Assembly (NCBI GenBank): GCA_030710605.1
Contig: CP092875.1
Location: 62,338,394-62,402,393 of the forward strand
Reading direction: 5' to 3'
DNA length: 64,000 bases
DNA from: Cordylochernes scorpioides
Lineage: Eukaryota; Arthropoda; Arachnida; Pseudoscorpiones; Chernetidae
Within the stretch, counting starts at the first letter, position 1, and each line of letters opens with the position of its first letter. The notes under the pieces are model-generated. The model was not told the origin of the DNA. It did no database searches and saw only the letters and a program-made list of their open reading frames with translations. Both the position numbers and the translations under genes were made by a program. This document shows, in pieces, positions 45,147 through 55,735 of this stretch.

Positions 45147-45286
45147 TTTTAAATATTTGTTTCAAATCAAATAATTCTCTCTTGAAATATATGTATAGAT
45201 AACACCTGGAATAATTACTTGAAATAAATTTGAAACTCATTTTTAATTTTGTTAATCTGTTTCGAAAATATTAAAGAATATAATTT

Positions 45287-46104
45287 TAATCATTTTGTGT
45301 ACTAGTGTTATATTATAATTCTTCTAAACTTATTTTACATATTTAAAAAAACAATAATAACTTTGGTCAATGGTCAAATTTATGAATCATATTATATTAA
45401 AAGCACCAGCACACAAACACAATTGATATTTGGAGACGCTCCCGAAATACAAATTTCTTTCTTCAACAATGCCCAAAAATAATGATACACCTATAATAAG
45501 CGAACCCTCTGATGAGCAGCGACATTTGTAGATAAGAATATTACCTAACAAATCTCCAATGAGAGGCCTGAAGATATTAAGAGTATCTGTGTAAACGTTG
45601 GCCAGACAAATTATCTACCTTAGACTTCAAACATTTAGCGCTGAGATATTTTAGACAATACGCTCTATCCCATTGAGAAATAATCTCTGAGAAATGATTT
45701 CCCGATGTTAGAAAAATTCAGAACTGTGCTTAGTCTTCTTAAGATATTAGGTCATTTTGAATGATGCGCTTTATTCGAATAAAATGGTATGTAACAACTT
45801 GATGCGAATCAAATCTCACTTTATACATATGGATTTATAAATAACCTTTAAAATATCAATATATAAATTCATATGGTTTTTATTTATCAAATAAAGAAAA
45901 TATATACACAACGATATTCAAACCAATTAATAAATTATAACATAAAATTAATATTCACCTTGAAATTTGACAGTTTTTTCGTTTGTAATTTCAAATACTG
46001 TATACTGGAGGTAGAAACTTCAATTTTTTTAAATATCTTCATCCTTTTTCTCTATATACGATTGAATGTTTGTCTAACGAACATTTGTTAAAACAATTCT
46101 CTAT
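45287..46104. other. AT-rich spacer
   Basis: No gene recognised; the 72-codon ORF at 45873 is Phe/Ile-rich and without family signal. Confidence 0.45.
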
Positions 46105-46485
46105 AAACTTATAAAACGTACTCGGCTTCGCCCGGGGTTTTACCCGAGTAAAGGTTTGTCTAGCGAACATTTGTTAAAACAATTCTCTAAAAACTTATTT
46201 AAAAAAAAAAGATATATTTTGATAATTTGAAACTCGTAAATTTGAATCTCTCGATATATTGTTATCATCGTCACAATGGGGGCGCTGCTTGCGAGTTAAA
46301 TCTACAAATCTGCAAATAACTCTAAGGAAATTCAAGATATTCAGGAAATTATTTTTCAAAAACCTTCCCGGTAATATACCTAATAATATCCCAAAATTTC
46401 ACGGCGATTGGATGTATGGTTTTTGAATCTATAGAGTGCAGACAAACAGACAGACAGACATTCAATTTTATATATATAGATAGAT
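46105..46485 (+). repeat. GC-dyad dispersed repeat, copy B
   Basis: Starts with GTACTCGGCTTCGCCCGGGG and TTTACCCGAGT, contains GGGGGCGCTGC, ends ACAGACAGACAGACATTC with a TATATATATAGATAG tail. It leads straight into the minisatellite. Confidence 0.6.
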
Positions 46486-46930
46486 TCACTCTTCATTGTT
46501 GGCTTTTTATCTTACATTCATTCTTCATTGTTGGCTTTTTATATTACATTCACTCTTCATTGTTGGCTTTTTATCTTACATTCATTCTTCATTGTTGGCT
46601 TTTTATATTACATTCACTCTTCATTGTTGGCTTTTTATCTTACATTCATTCTTCATTGTTGGCTTTTTATATTACATTCACTCTTCATTGTTGGCTTTTT
46701 ATATTACATTTACTCTTCATTGTTGGCTTTTTATATTACATTCACTCTTCATTGTTGGCTTTTTATCTTACATTCACTCTGTTGGCTTTTTATATTATAT
46801 TTACTCTTCATTGTTGGCTTTTTATCTTACATTCATTCTTCATTGTTGGCTTTTTATATTATATTTACTCTTCATTGTTGGATTTTTATCTTACATTCAT
46901 TCTTCATTGTTGGCTTTTTATATTACATTT
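46486..46930. repeat. 32-bp minisatellite, about 14 units
   Basis: The unit ATTCATTCTTCATTGTTGGC plus TTTTTATATTAC is repeated head to tail, with alternating ATTCACT/ATTCATT and ATCTTAC/ATATTAC variants and one shortened unit near 46776. Since 32 is not a multiple of 3, all three plus frames stay open (147-174 codons). Those ORFs are not genes. Confidence 0.95.
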
Positions 46931-47374
46931 ATCCGAGTGAAAGTTTGCCTAAAGAATATTATATATTATGAAGTATAATAAACAATGTTAAAGATTAGTT
47001 TTAATTATTAATCAAGATTGTGTGTGAATATGTGAGAAAGATGTAATATCGTTGTTGTTTTCTTGGCCGACTGTTTTACATATGGTGTTATCTTAAAATT
47101 GCTTGTTTTGAATATTTTTTTAGATTGAGTTGAATGAATTGCTGATTTTTTTTTTTGTATTTATATATAAATAAAATTAACTCTGTTGATTTTTTTGTAT
47201 TTAATCGGTAACAGCTAAGTTACGCATGTTAATGTTAGGGAAAAATATTTTGATGTTAAGCAAAACCTGCTCCATCTCGTTTTACATAAATGTTGAAAAT
47301 TTGGTTGAAATTGATGCATTGTAACGAAAGTTTTTAGTGATGTCCTCTTATGAAATTTGCATTTTATTAATATA
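46931..47374. other. AT-rich spacer
   Basis: No gene recognised. Confidence 0.45.
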
Positions 47375-47490
47375 GATATAAAAGTCAATTTCTGTCTGTC
47401 TGTCTGTCTGTTTCGCGATAAACAAAAAACTACTGAACCAATTGGTACTAAATTTTGCATGTCGCTTTTTATAAACCTGAGGAAAATTTT
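47375..47490 (-). repeat. GC-dyad repeat, 3'-tail fragment
   Basis: An inverted ATATAGATATAAAAGTCAAT tail and CTGTCTGTCTGTCTGTTTCG, then AACTACTGAACCAATTGG. Only the 3' part of a related element is present. Confidence 0.5.
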
Positions 47491-47604
47491 CGGCTGCATT
47501 TTGATTAGTATTTTTGGCTATTTCTTTTTTTTCATTTGAAGAACTTTTTTTTACGCGGACTAATCCGGAATGGAATGAATACCTAAATATGGCATTTTTT
47601 TTAA

Positions 47605-47675
47605 GCATCGGTGGTTCAGTGGTAGAATGCTCGCCTGCCACGCGGGCGGCCCGGGTTCGATTCCCGGCCGATGCA
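47605..47675 (+). tRNA. tRNA-Gly (GCC)
   Basis: 71 nt with a full cloverleaf: acceptor GCATCGG/CCGATGC plus discriminator A, D arm with box A TGGTTCAGTGG, anticodon loop CTGCCAC (GCC at 47637-47639, T at position 33), T arm with box B GGTTCGATTCC. A run of ten T begins directly after it and is a good Pol III terminator. No intron. It closely matches animal tRNA-Gly(GCC) and sits among repeats. Confidence 0.97.
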
Positions 47676-47685
47676 TTTTTTTTTT
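47676..47685 (+). terminator. Pol III terminator of tRNA-Gly
   Basis: Ten consecutive T directly after the discriminator base. Confidence 0.85.
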
Positions 47686-47711
47686 ACAATTTCTAAAACT
47701 CATTTATATTA

Positions 47712-48257
47712 TATCTCTCTATATATAAAAATGAATGTTTGTATGTTTGTCTGTCTGTTTGTTTGTTTGTTTGTTGGTTTGTATGTCCGGTATACAAATT
47801 CGCAGTAGTTCACTAATTCAAACCAAAATTCCCATACATAGGTAAAAATAATACGGGGAAGACGATAGGCTATTTTAATAAATATATAAATCAATTATTA
47901 AAACTATATATTTTTAGTCAGAAAATGATGATGACGATATTGCTGTATCATGTTTGATTATCAGATACAAAATTATATCGGGAAAAATTCCAAAAAGCAG
48001 AAACCACGGGTGAAGCCAGTTCACTATTTTGTACGCAGGAACAAAATTCTAACAGAAAAACATTCATTCGAGCAGAAAACAAAAGCCAGATCATCTTTCT
48101 ATAAAAATATTGCTTCTCAGACACAAAGTTTGGAGCGGGACGTTTCACAAGAGTGACATCCACGGCGCCAATTTATAATTGTAACGAATAGTATTTGAAT
48201 AAAAACATTTAATCGGGTAAAACCCAGGCGTTGCCCGGGTCATTCGGCTAGTTCACT
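47712..48257 (-). repeat. GC-dyad dispersed repeat, copy C
   Basis: Minus-strand start at 48257 (CTAGCCGAATGACCCGGGC) and end at about 47712 with a TGTCTGTCTGTTTG-type tail inverted. Its 3' part matches 12350-12535. The middle includes about 40 bp (48131-48170) from an LTR of the TGTTACGTCG family (CATCCACGGCGCC). Confidence 0.6.
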
Positions 48258-48420
48258 ATAAAAATCAAGACTCAACATCCAGCGGTTGACAAGTTGCAGC
48301 ATAAAGAGATATAGTATATAGATAGGCTTGAGATTTTGCCAGTTCTACGAACGGCTCTAGAACGAGAGCCAATTTTAAGCTTTATTCAAATTTTACCTTC
48401 AGCTGAATGATGAGGTATAG
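48258..48420. other. short spacer
   Basis: No gene recognised. Confidence 0.35.
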
Positions 48421-49352
48421 AAAACCAGACCATTGCACAAAGTACTGAAGAAACTGAAACAAAATATATTACAAAGGCAAATCCCTGGCAGCAATTGGTG
48501 CCGTATGAGAGGTCTTGATAGAATCCAAGATGAACTCTTTAAATGCGGCAGTGAAATTATTCGATTCGAAAATCTTGCCTCACATGCTATACGCCGCACC
48601 CTTTTGGGCATTTGACAAAATAAAAGACCATGTTGAGAATAGCTTTCTAAGACGCTACCTGCATTTACCAAAATAGACTCCGGGCTTTATGTTAAGAATG
48701 GAGAGTGGGCGAGTATTTCTGGAAATTGTCATCATTAAACAGATTTTGAAATTTTGGGTGAGAATCATGAAATTGGAAGAGAGCAGGTAGCCTCGCGTAT
48801 GTTTGACACACCTCTGGACATTGCAAAACTATCAAAGAGCAGGCTGCAATTTTTTAAAAACCTTTCAACTATTTTAGACTCAAGGGGCTTCTCATTCTTG
48901 AAGGGTTGTACGGACTATACTGTTATGAAGACTGAAATACCCGGTATTATTCGAATAGAAACTGAACAAAACATTCAAACGACAAAGGGCGAATCTTAAA
49001 TACCTCTCATTACAGTCACTTCAATCACTCAAATAATTCAATAACAGAAGAACTATATCTACTCACAAATACTCCTCTGGTAATTAAAATACTTTTTGCG
49101 CAACTGAGACTCCTATGGGTGTTCTTTCCAGAAAACCGTTCAAAGCGCTTGAAGACTGACTGCCCTTTAACTTGTGATCTATGTAATAGCAGAATACAAG
49201 CTGAAATCATGTATATAATATTTGGTTGCTTTTGCTTGGAGATACATAGAAAAGAACTCTTGGGTGACTTATCCTCGTCTCAATCAGATAGTCACCAAAT
49301 ATATAACTGGATGAATACAATTATGTTTGATCAAGGTCTTTGGTTTATATAA
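48421..49352 (+). pseudogene. LINE ORF2, region after the RT core, decayed
   Basis: Across several frames: LPHMLYAAPFWAFDKIKDH and FLRRYLHLPK (end of the RT/thumb region), MLRMESGRVFLEIVIIKQIL, then a worn zinc-finger tail CDLCNSR..AEIMYIIFGC near 49160-49235. The order fits a LINE ORF2 C-terminal half. Frames change several times, so it is non-functional. Clade not assigned. Confidence 0.6.
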
Positions 49353-49572
49353 ATTCTACAAAGCCGCAGTCACCGATCGGAGGAGATTAATAGAATCGCC
49401 GAATTTCGTGGTCCATTTGAATGAGGAAAGCGAAGGCTGAAACGCGGCTGATTCCACACTCGCCTTTTCAGAGATACGATAACATATGCACGGTGGATTC
49501 TGTTGCTAATGGATATGAGTTGCACCTGGAGGCTGTTTGGTTTTGCACTGCCTGGAGTATAGAATCTTCATC
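49353..49572. other. spacer, no gene
   Basis: Nothing recognised beyond short matches to hairpin-type repeats (CTGAAACGCGGCTG near 49437). Confidence 0.4.
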
Positions 49573-49574
49573 TA

Positions 49575-50846
49575 CGAGGGGTGTCCCATAAATCCGTCCC
49601 CCGACCATGAGAACGAAATATTAGAAACTAATGAATTTTACCATATATACCTTAAATCCTTGTATAAATATATGTAAATTTTTAGGTTCTACAACTAACC
49701 GTTTTTTTTTATTTTTATATATAGATTCTGAAAGAGGACAATAAACAGGAATAATCTAAAATGGAGACAAACGAGATTCGTGCTGTAATAAAATATCTTT
49801 GTAAGAAAGGAATGTCGCCGAAGGAAATCTATGAGGATATTGTGGACACATTAAGGGAAGATGCTCCTTCCTATAGCACAGTAAAAAAATGGGTAGCTGG
49901 GTTTAAATTAGGGAGGGTCAGCACCGAAGACGAACATCGACCAGGAAGAACTGTTGAGTCAGTTACTCAAGAAAACATCGGCAAGATACATGATTTGGTT
50001 ATGTTGGACAGAAGAATAACAGTTCGTCAGATAGAAGAGACCTTGGGTATTCCAAAACCAAAAGTAGATCGGATAATGAGAGAACACTTGGGCCTCAGGA
50101 AGCTTTCTGCTCGTTGGGTTCCCAAACTTTTGATACCCGATCAAAAGGCTGTAAGGAGAAAGTTATTTTCAGACAATCTGTCAATATTTGAAGCCAAACC
50201 AGAGGAATTTGTTAATAGGTTTGTTACCATGGATGAGACTTGGGGCCATCACTTTACAACAGAGTCCAAGAAACAATCCATGCGAAGGAGACTCCGGTTC
50301 ACCTCTCCCCAAGAAAGCCAAGACAGTTCCATCAGCAGGGAAGGTGCAGGAATTATTGGGATTCCGAGGGTGTACTTCTTCTAGACTTTTGAATAAGGGT
50401 CAAACCAGCACTGCCAATTATTATGCAAATCTTGTGAAGCAACTACGAGAAGCTATTAAAGAAAATAGAAGAGGAAAGTTGTCCAGGAAGATTGTTTACC
50501 ATCAAGACAATGCTCCGAGTCATCGATCGCTGCAAGCAATGGATTGAACTTTTACTACCTGCACCCTATTCACCAGATCTAGCTCCGTCTGACTTACACT
50601 TATTTCCTCATTTAAAAATTAACTTTCTGGCAATCATTTTAGGTCAGATGAAGAGGTCATTGATGCTGTAACCTCAATTTTTGAGTCACTTGAAACATCG
50701 TTCTTTTTGGAGTGCATAAAAGCATTAGAACATCGCTGGAAAAGGTGTATAGACCTTAAAGGGGATTATGTTGAAAAATAAATAATAACCATTTTTTTAG
50801 TCATTTTATTTATATGTCGGGCCACCGAATTATGGGACACCCCTCG
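49575..50846 (+). mobile_element. mariner transposon, 1272 bp, TA duplication
   Basis: TIRs CGAGGGGTGTCCCATAA at 49575 and its inverse ending at 50846 are flanked by TA at 49573-49574 and 50847-50848. One decayed transposase gene inside. Size and structure are typical of mariner. Confidence 0.93.
49761..50781 (+). pseudogene. mariner transposase (DD34D type), frameshifted
   Basis: The first 170 codons are intact: paired HTH region with MSPKEIYEDIVD and SYSTVKKWVAGFK, then VRQIEETLGIPK, LSARWVPKLL, and the first catalytic Asp in FVTMDETW. Frameshifts near 50280, 50345 and 50385 follow. The middle frame gives PKKAKTVPSAGK, NKGQT and YHQDNAPSHRS; the second Asp lies in LLLDF in a third frame. 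After a break at 50547 the end reads PYSPDLAPSD and finally LEHRWKRCIDLKGDYVEK in another frame, ending at TAA 50779-50781. By family it cuts and pastes the element; this copy is inactive. Confidence 0.93.
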
Positions 50847-50859
50847 TATGATTTATTCC

Positions 50860-51025
50860 TGTGGTGAATCTGCATCAGACTGATGGTCTTGATGAATTTG
50901 CATATGTGTGTAACGTTGATTTTTGTTCCATTAGATGGCGCTTTAATCTTAAAACACGTTTATTAATGGTCAGAATATTCCTAATTTGTTTAAAATATCA
51001 ACACCTGACATTTTTTATTTTATCA
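50860..51025 (+). repeat. PLE pLTR edge fragment
   Basis: TTCCATTAGATGGCGCT, AACACG, AATGGTCAGAATATTCC and ATCAACACCTGAC keep the order of the pLTR edge at 10012-10078 and 9729-9745. No ribozyme core. Confidence 0.5.
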
Positions 51026-51864
51026 TTTTTTTCACATATATATGACCCCAAACATATGACTTTTAACCCGAATAAATCGGTTAAAGTTTGAATACAATAT
51101 TTATTCCACTATAAATATAAATTCTATTTAAGATATATTCAGAGATGCAAAAAAAAGAATTTTTTAAAATATATATTGTAATGTTTACAAAATGAGGTTG
51201 ATGATGAAGTTTGAAGGTGAAAAATAAAATTTCTACAAAACTTCCACGCAGTAAAAAACAAGACTACCTAACTGAATTAGATCGAAAAAAGGTTAAAAAG
51301 AAACATTTTTAATCTAGGATGCTTTATTTTTTAAATCACTTTCGCCTTCTACAGTTCAATATAACTAAAAATATATTTTATAACGTATTTGTTCATTTTA
51401 TAAAGTTTTATTAATAAATTGGATTTTTTTTATATATATATTTCTAAGGAAACCTTTTCTATATAATCATTTTCTATAACAATAATGTTGACATACAATG
51501 ACTGTTGTATGTGTTTCAATAATTGGTTTTCACGAATGAAATCTTGCATAGATGCTAAGGGTGAATACTTTGAGAAACTCTGAAAAATTGAAAGTTGCAG
51601 CTTAATGATTGCAAAAACCTTTGGAGTGACCCTTGTATTTATCCTTGATGGCCGATATTTTAGAGAAACTTAAAAATTGAAAAATGTAATCTTTTGATTT
51701 TAAATTGTTATTTTTGCCCGCCCGCGCTTGGGCAAGCAAATACTTAGGTTTTATAAATAGTTCATATTTCTTCTTATAGTTTGATAAGCTATTAAACAAT
51801 GGTATTTGCTCGAATGCACGCTCTTTTTCAAGATAAAAAAATATATAAATTATTATTTTTATTA
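51026..51864. other. AT-rich spacer
   Basis: No gene recognised. Confidence 0.45.
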
Positions 51865-52039
51865 CAGTAGAATATCCCTGTAAAGAACACCTAATTGTAC
51901 GGTCAAAGTGTCCTTTAGGGAAAGGTGTCCTTTTACCGGAGAGTTGCTAAATAGTAAAAATGCTAATTTTTCAAATGAAAACTCTCCTTCGCACAGAGGT
52001 GTCCTCTAGCGTGAGTATCTTCTCGTGTAGGTTTTACTG
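51865..52039. mobile_element. MITE with CAGTAGA termini, second copy (175 bp)
   Basis: CAGTAGAATATCCCTG after TA; right end GGTTTTACTG. Interior GGACAC/AGTGTCC blocks match 8642-8799. Confidence 0.6.
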
Positions 52040-53709
52040 AATTAAAATTTCTATAGAAACCAATTATAAAATTATATTTCGATTATCGATTATATATATC
52101 GATTCCTTGATGTGTGTTTATAGAAAAGTTTCACTTTAAGGGATATTAACCCATGAGGGGTTCTTGCCGTTCGCCATCGGGAATGGTCCCCACTGCTCAG
52201 GCGCAGGAAGAATCGATATGAGCGTAGGCGACAGTGTCGGCTTGGCCGTCTAAGCAGACGGCTGGTCGTCAGCGACCAGTCATTCTGACAGCTGGAAAAG
52301 TTGCATCAAAATCTTCTAAGAACATTCCTCTAGTATCGTATAGGATCTTTCAAAGGTTCATGGTAATTGATACAAGTATTGATAGGTCTTCGGCAAAAAA
52401 ACTTCTATCAGTCTTTTATTTTTGTTGTTGTTGTCGTGTCTAATGAAGAGCCTCATGTTTTCATGCATCTCTATCATAGCATTGTTCTTCAGTGGAAAAT
52501 GAGTGCTGTTTCCACGTTCGTCACCTTGGAAATGGACCAGAATTTGGTCAAATATTCCAAAGGTCTAGGATGGGCCGCAGGGAGGTTTGGTCGGACACCT
52601 CTCCCCCAAAATATTCCTTCAATTTTAATTCATAAGAATTATTCTGTGTAATTTTGACGTCAAGTTGATCTGAGTAGTCTCACGTAGAGAAATCAGAAAG
52701 TTATGAAAATATGTATTTAGTGAATCCGTCTTGCGTGAATCTTCCACAGAACAGTATAAATCCTAGTATCAGATTAGAAACAATTTAATTACTAGAGAAG
52801 ATTATTATAAATATAAACTTGGTTTAAATAAAGAATTATATGTTACAGCCCAAAGGTAAAGCCTGATTGGTGTATCATTATTATATTCACGAGTGTCTAA
52901 ATCCTTTGAGGTAAAATCTCTATTCTATGTCTTACACAAGAATACCATTCTGGCTCATAGTTTTTTATAAATTATCTCCATATCATCACATGTAATATTT
53001 TAATATAAGTGATGGAATATTGTGAGTTAAATGAAGGTGAAGGGGTAGGGAAGAAGATAAAAATATGATGATCTTAATTAGCCCAATAGCAGCTAAAAAT
53101 TGTTTTTACTTAAGAGATACAATTTTGTTAAATTAAACTTCGTATTTTGGTCTTGAGAGAGCAGATACTTATTTCCAAACAATAGTAAAATATAATTTAA
53201 AAAAAACCATAACATATGGTCATTTTTATCCTTTTGCCAAAAGGTCATAACGTTAAAACAGTTATGGCGTTAACAAAGGGGTTATTAACCCATTATTCGT
53301 AAAGTTGTTTAATAATTTAGAAACCCGGGAAAAATATTGGAATACCCAGATTATTATTTTGGAATATTTTTTCACCTACACTAACCAAAAAGCTATAAAT
53401 CATTCATATAAATTTGAATGGTAGCTCAACATACTTCACTCTCACCTAATTATCTCCCAATCTTATTATAAAACTCAGTGTGTCACAATAGCAGCAGTGA
53501 AAATAATATTGTCACTGAATAATTATTTTGAATACTCTTTTGTCAGTTTATCATCATAAATATTTGCCTAGTCATCACCCCTTACCATGCTTGTAGATTT
53601 TCACTTGTAAAATTAACCTACACATTTTGCATTATATAAGTTTAATTCATGAATTATTTTTAATTAAAATTTTGGAATACTTGTCGTCTATATCGTGACA
53701 ATATATATA
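52040..53709. other. long stretch without a recognised gene
   Basis: A GC-richer block at about 52150-52300 (CCATCGGGAATGGTCCCC, CGTCAGCGACCAGTC) is unassigned. ORFs up to 94 codons show no family signal. The remainder is AT-rich. Confidence 0.35.
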
Positions 53710-54548
53710 TGTCGGAATCGTGGTTGAATCCTGTCGACTCACTATAATATTCCGTTTGAATCCTGTCGACTCTCTGTAGGATCCGTTTGAGTCTCTGTAA
53801 GATTGTTGTCGGATCTGTGTTTGATCCTGTCGACTCACTGTCGGATCCTGTCAAATTGTGTAAGATCCTTTCAATTCTCTGTAGGATTGGTGTTTACCTT
53901 GTCTGATTGCTGTTGACTCTCTGTAACAATCCTGTTGAATGAGTTGTGTAGGTGGGTGGATTTGATTGGATTGGTGATTGATGGCGCAGTCTTGGTCGAA
54001 TGGTGGTTTTCCACAGGGGAAGAACGAGCACACCTGGATGGGATAGAAAATAGACCTTGCGAAAGGGAGAGTGATGAGACTGGAGGAGGTACTTTGCCTT
54101 TCACATGATGGAGCAGACACTACCTTGGTTGGAGCCTAAGTTGAGCACACCTTGCTTCTAGCACGGTCACTTACCTTCTTTTTTACTTCTTGTCCGAGAT
54201 CATCGTCATTAACTCTCTCGACTTCTCATTGGTGGAGATCCTTCCACGTGCTCTCTGATGATTCGCTATCAGTTGGTCATGCTTAAAGGTGATTGGTTGT
54301 TGATTTGTCATGCTTAACTGTGATTGGATTAGTACCTCCATTGTCGCCATGATTGCAATTTTCCAGGAAGAAGAAGGCCTTTGAACTTAAGTTTTATGGG
54401 TCCAGGGGAGTGACCTTTACTTCCTGGATGATGCAATCCTGTTAATTGTTATTTCCCTTTTCGTGAAGCCTAACCTTTATTAAATCTTTTGACGATACAT
54501 TGCATAGATTGTGGTGGGGTTACATATTGCTATATACAGATTATCACA
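53710..54548 (-). mobile_element. candidate solo LTR, 839 bp, TATA duplication
   Basis: Plus-strand ends TGTCGGAATC and GATTATCACA, flanked by TATA (53706-53709 and 54549-54552). The left part is a degenerate repeat of about 30 bp around GAATCCTGTCGACTC; inverted CCAAT boxes lie near 54235-54315. The AT-rich flanks make the TATA match only supportive. Confidence 0.5.
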
Positions 54549-54664
54549 TATATATAATGGAAAAGAGAAAAGTTGCTTATTCTGTGTATTGCGAGGGTGC
54601 TGTGGTGTGTTATATAGAAGAAAAGGTTTGAAATAACACTGAGTTTACATCATAGAAATCCCGC

Positions 54665-54815
54665 CCAGAAGTCCTCCTCTACGTGACCGGCGGGAGAAGC
54701 AGCACAAGTAAGAGTGCCCTGTAGGGCGAAGTACGGTGTCGTAAGCCCTGAGCCGCTACGGTAACCATGAAGACCAACAGGGAACTCTGAAATGTGGCTG
54801 ACTAACGGGAGGAAC
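54665..54815 (-). repeat. 160-bp GC-rich dispersed repeat, copy B
   Basis: Inverted relative to 32606-32768: CTGCCCTGTAGGGCG-type core, CGTAAGCCCTGAGCCGC and GTGGCTGACTAACGGG. Confidence 0.7.
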
Positions 54816-55064
54816 AAGACACCACCACCATACCATAGAAATGTTAATAATAAGGTTAAAATATCTCAACTGTGCAAGACAAGAAACGTATATTCAACCA
54901 GGATAAAACCAAATGCCACTTTCAGAATATAACCAACAAACATCAAATACTAATCCTGGAATCGCGATTATCAAAAGGAATAGAATTATAATTTTTAATG
55001 TGTTTAAATGTATTCATCTATTGTAATTATTGAAATTTGTACTGTGATAAGGTGGAAAATTAAG
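54816..55064. other. spacer
   Basis: No gene recognised. Confidence 0.4.
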
Positions 55065-55186
55065 AAAAAGGGATCTCCTTATCGTGCATCTGAAAGTTGC
55101 TAATGGTTTGGGCCATCTGTCGGAATAAATATCAACAATTCGTTCATTTTTTATTATTCCATAATCGGCCAAATACCCAGCTTGCA

Positions 55187-55226
55187 CCACGCTGACGAGA
55201 GCCAAAAGCTCGAAACGCGTACGTGG
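55187..55226 (+). ncRNA. hammerhead ribozyme, pLTR family, compensated copy
   Basis: Stem I CCACG/CGTGG, core CTGACGA, stem II GAGC/GCTC (loop CAAAA), GAAA, stem III ACGCGT, triplet GTA. Compared with the other copies, stem II has a C-to-A change balanced by G-to-T on the other side. GTA is an allowed NUH triplet. Confidence 0.82.
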
Positions 55227-55300
55227 TTAGCTTTTTTTATTTAACAATTTTGGTCAATTTTGGAATAATTAAAAATCAACGAATAGAGCATATAATACTA

Positions 55301-55650
55301 TATAATGCGGCTTATGATTATAAAACGAATTTTGACAAGTTTTACCGCGAATGTTTCTTTTGAACGACAAATTGTAATTTATTTTGAGAAGGAATAACGA
55401 CTATTTCTATATTGAGGGATGAAATATAAAAGGAAGAATTGTGAAGAGTAATGATGAACGGAAAAATAAAAGGGATAGGATATACCATCCCTAGACACTT
55501 TTATTTTTCCGTTCATCATTACTCTTCACAATTCATCCTTTCATACTTCATCCCTAAGGATAGAAATAGTCGTTATTTCTCCTTAAAATAAATTACGATT
55601 TGTCGTTCAAAAGAAGCATTTGCGGTAAATCTTGTCAAACGTCGTATTAC
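55301..55650. mobile_element. foldback element F1, copy 7
   Basis: Palindrome starting TATAATGCGGCTTATGATT, with AACGACTATTTC and GAACGGAAAAATAAAAG blocks; centre GGGATAGGATATACCATCCC; right arm inverse. The tRNA-like segment is lost except for its outer bases. Confidence 0.85.
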
Positions 55651-55735
55651 AATAGTTGATATTCAATTCGACAGATGGCGCAAGCCATTAGCAACTTTTA
55701 TTTGCACGTTGAGGGGAGATGCCTTTTTCTTAACT

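Larger units (their letters stand above)
43613..45286. repeat. 841-bp tandem duplication
   Basis: Unit 1 starts at 43613 and unit 2 at 44454, exactly 841 bp apart, with a few bases (ATCACAAAG region) between. The encoded ORFs are identical in length and sequence in both units, so it is very recent or an assembly artefact. Confidence 0.95.
55065..55735. mobile_element. PLE pLTR-like palindrome with ribozyme, interrupted by F1
   Basis: Outer arms (about 55065-55140 and 55654-55735) are inverted copies: TGCATCTGAAAGTTGCTAATGG against CCATTAGCAACTTTTATTTGCA-type sequence. Between them lie one hammerhead and an inserted F1 foldback (55301-55650). Confidence 0.7.

Noticed and set aside
46486..46930. 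CRISPR-like regular repeats
   Set aside because: No unique spacers between units and the genome is eukaryotic; it is a minisatellite.
46416..46978. Three overlapping Leu/Phe-rich ORFs of 147-174 codons
   Set aside because: By-product of a 32-bp minisatellite; a membrane protein is not supported.
49361..49460. Hammerhead-like CTGAAACGCGGCTG near 49437
   Set aside because: No CTGANGA core or stem I pairing around it.
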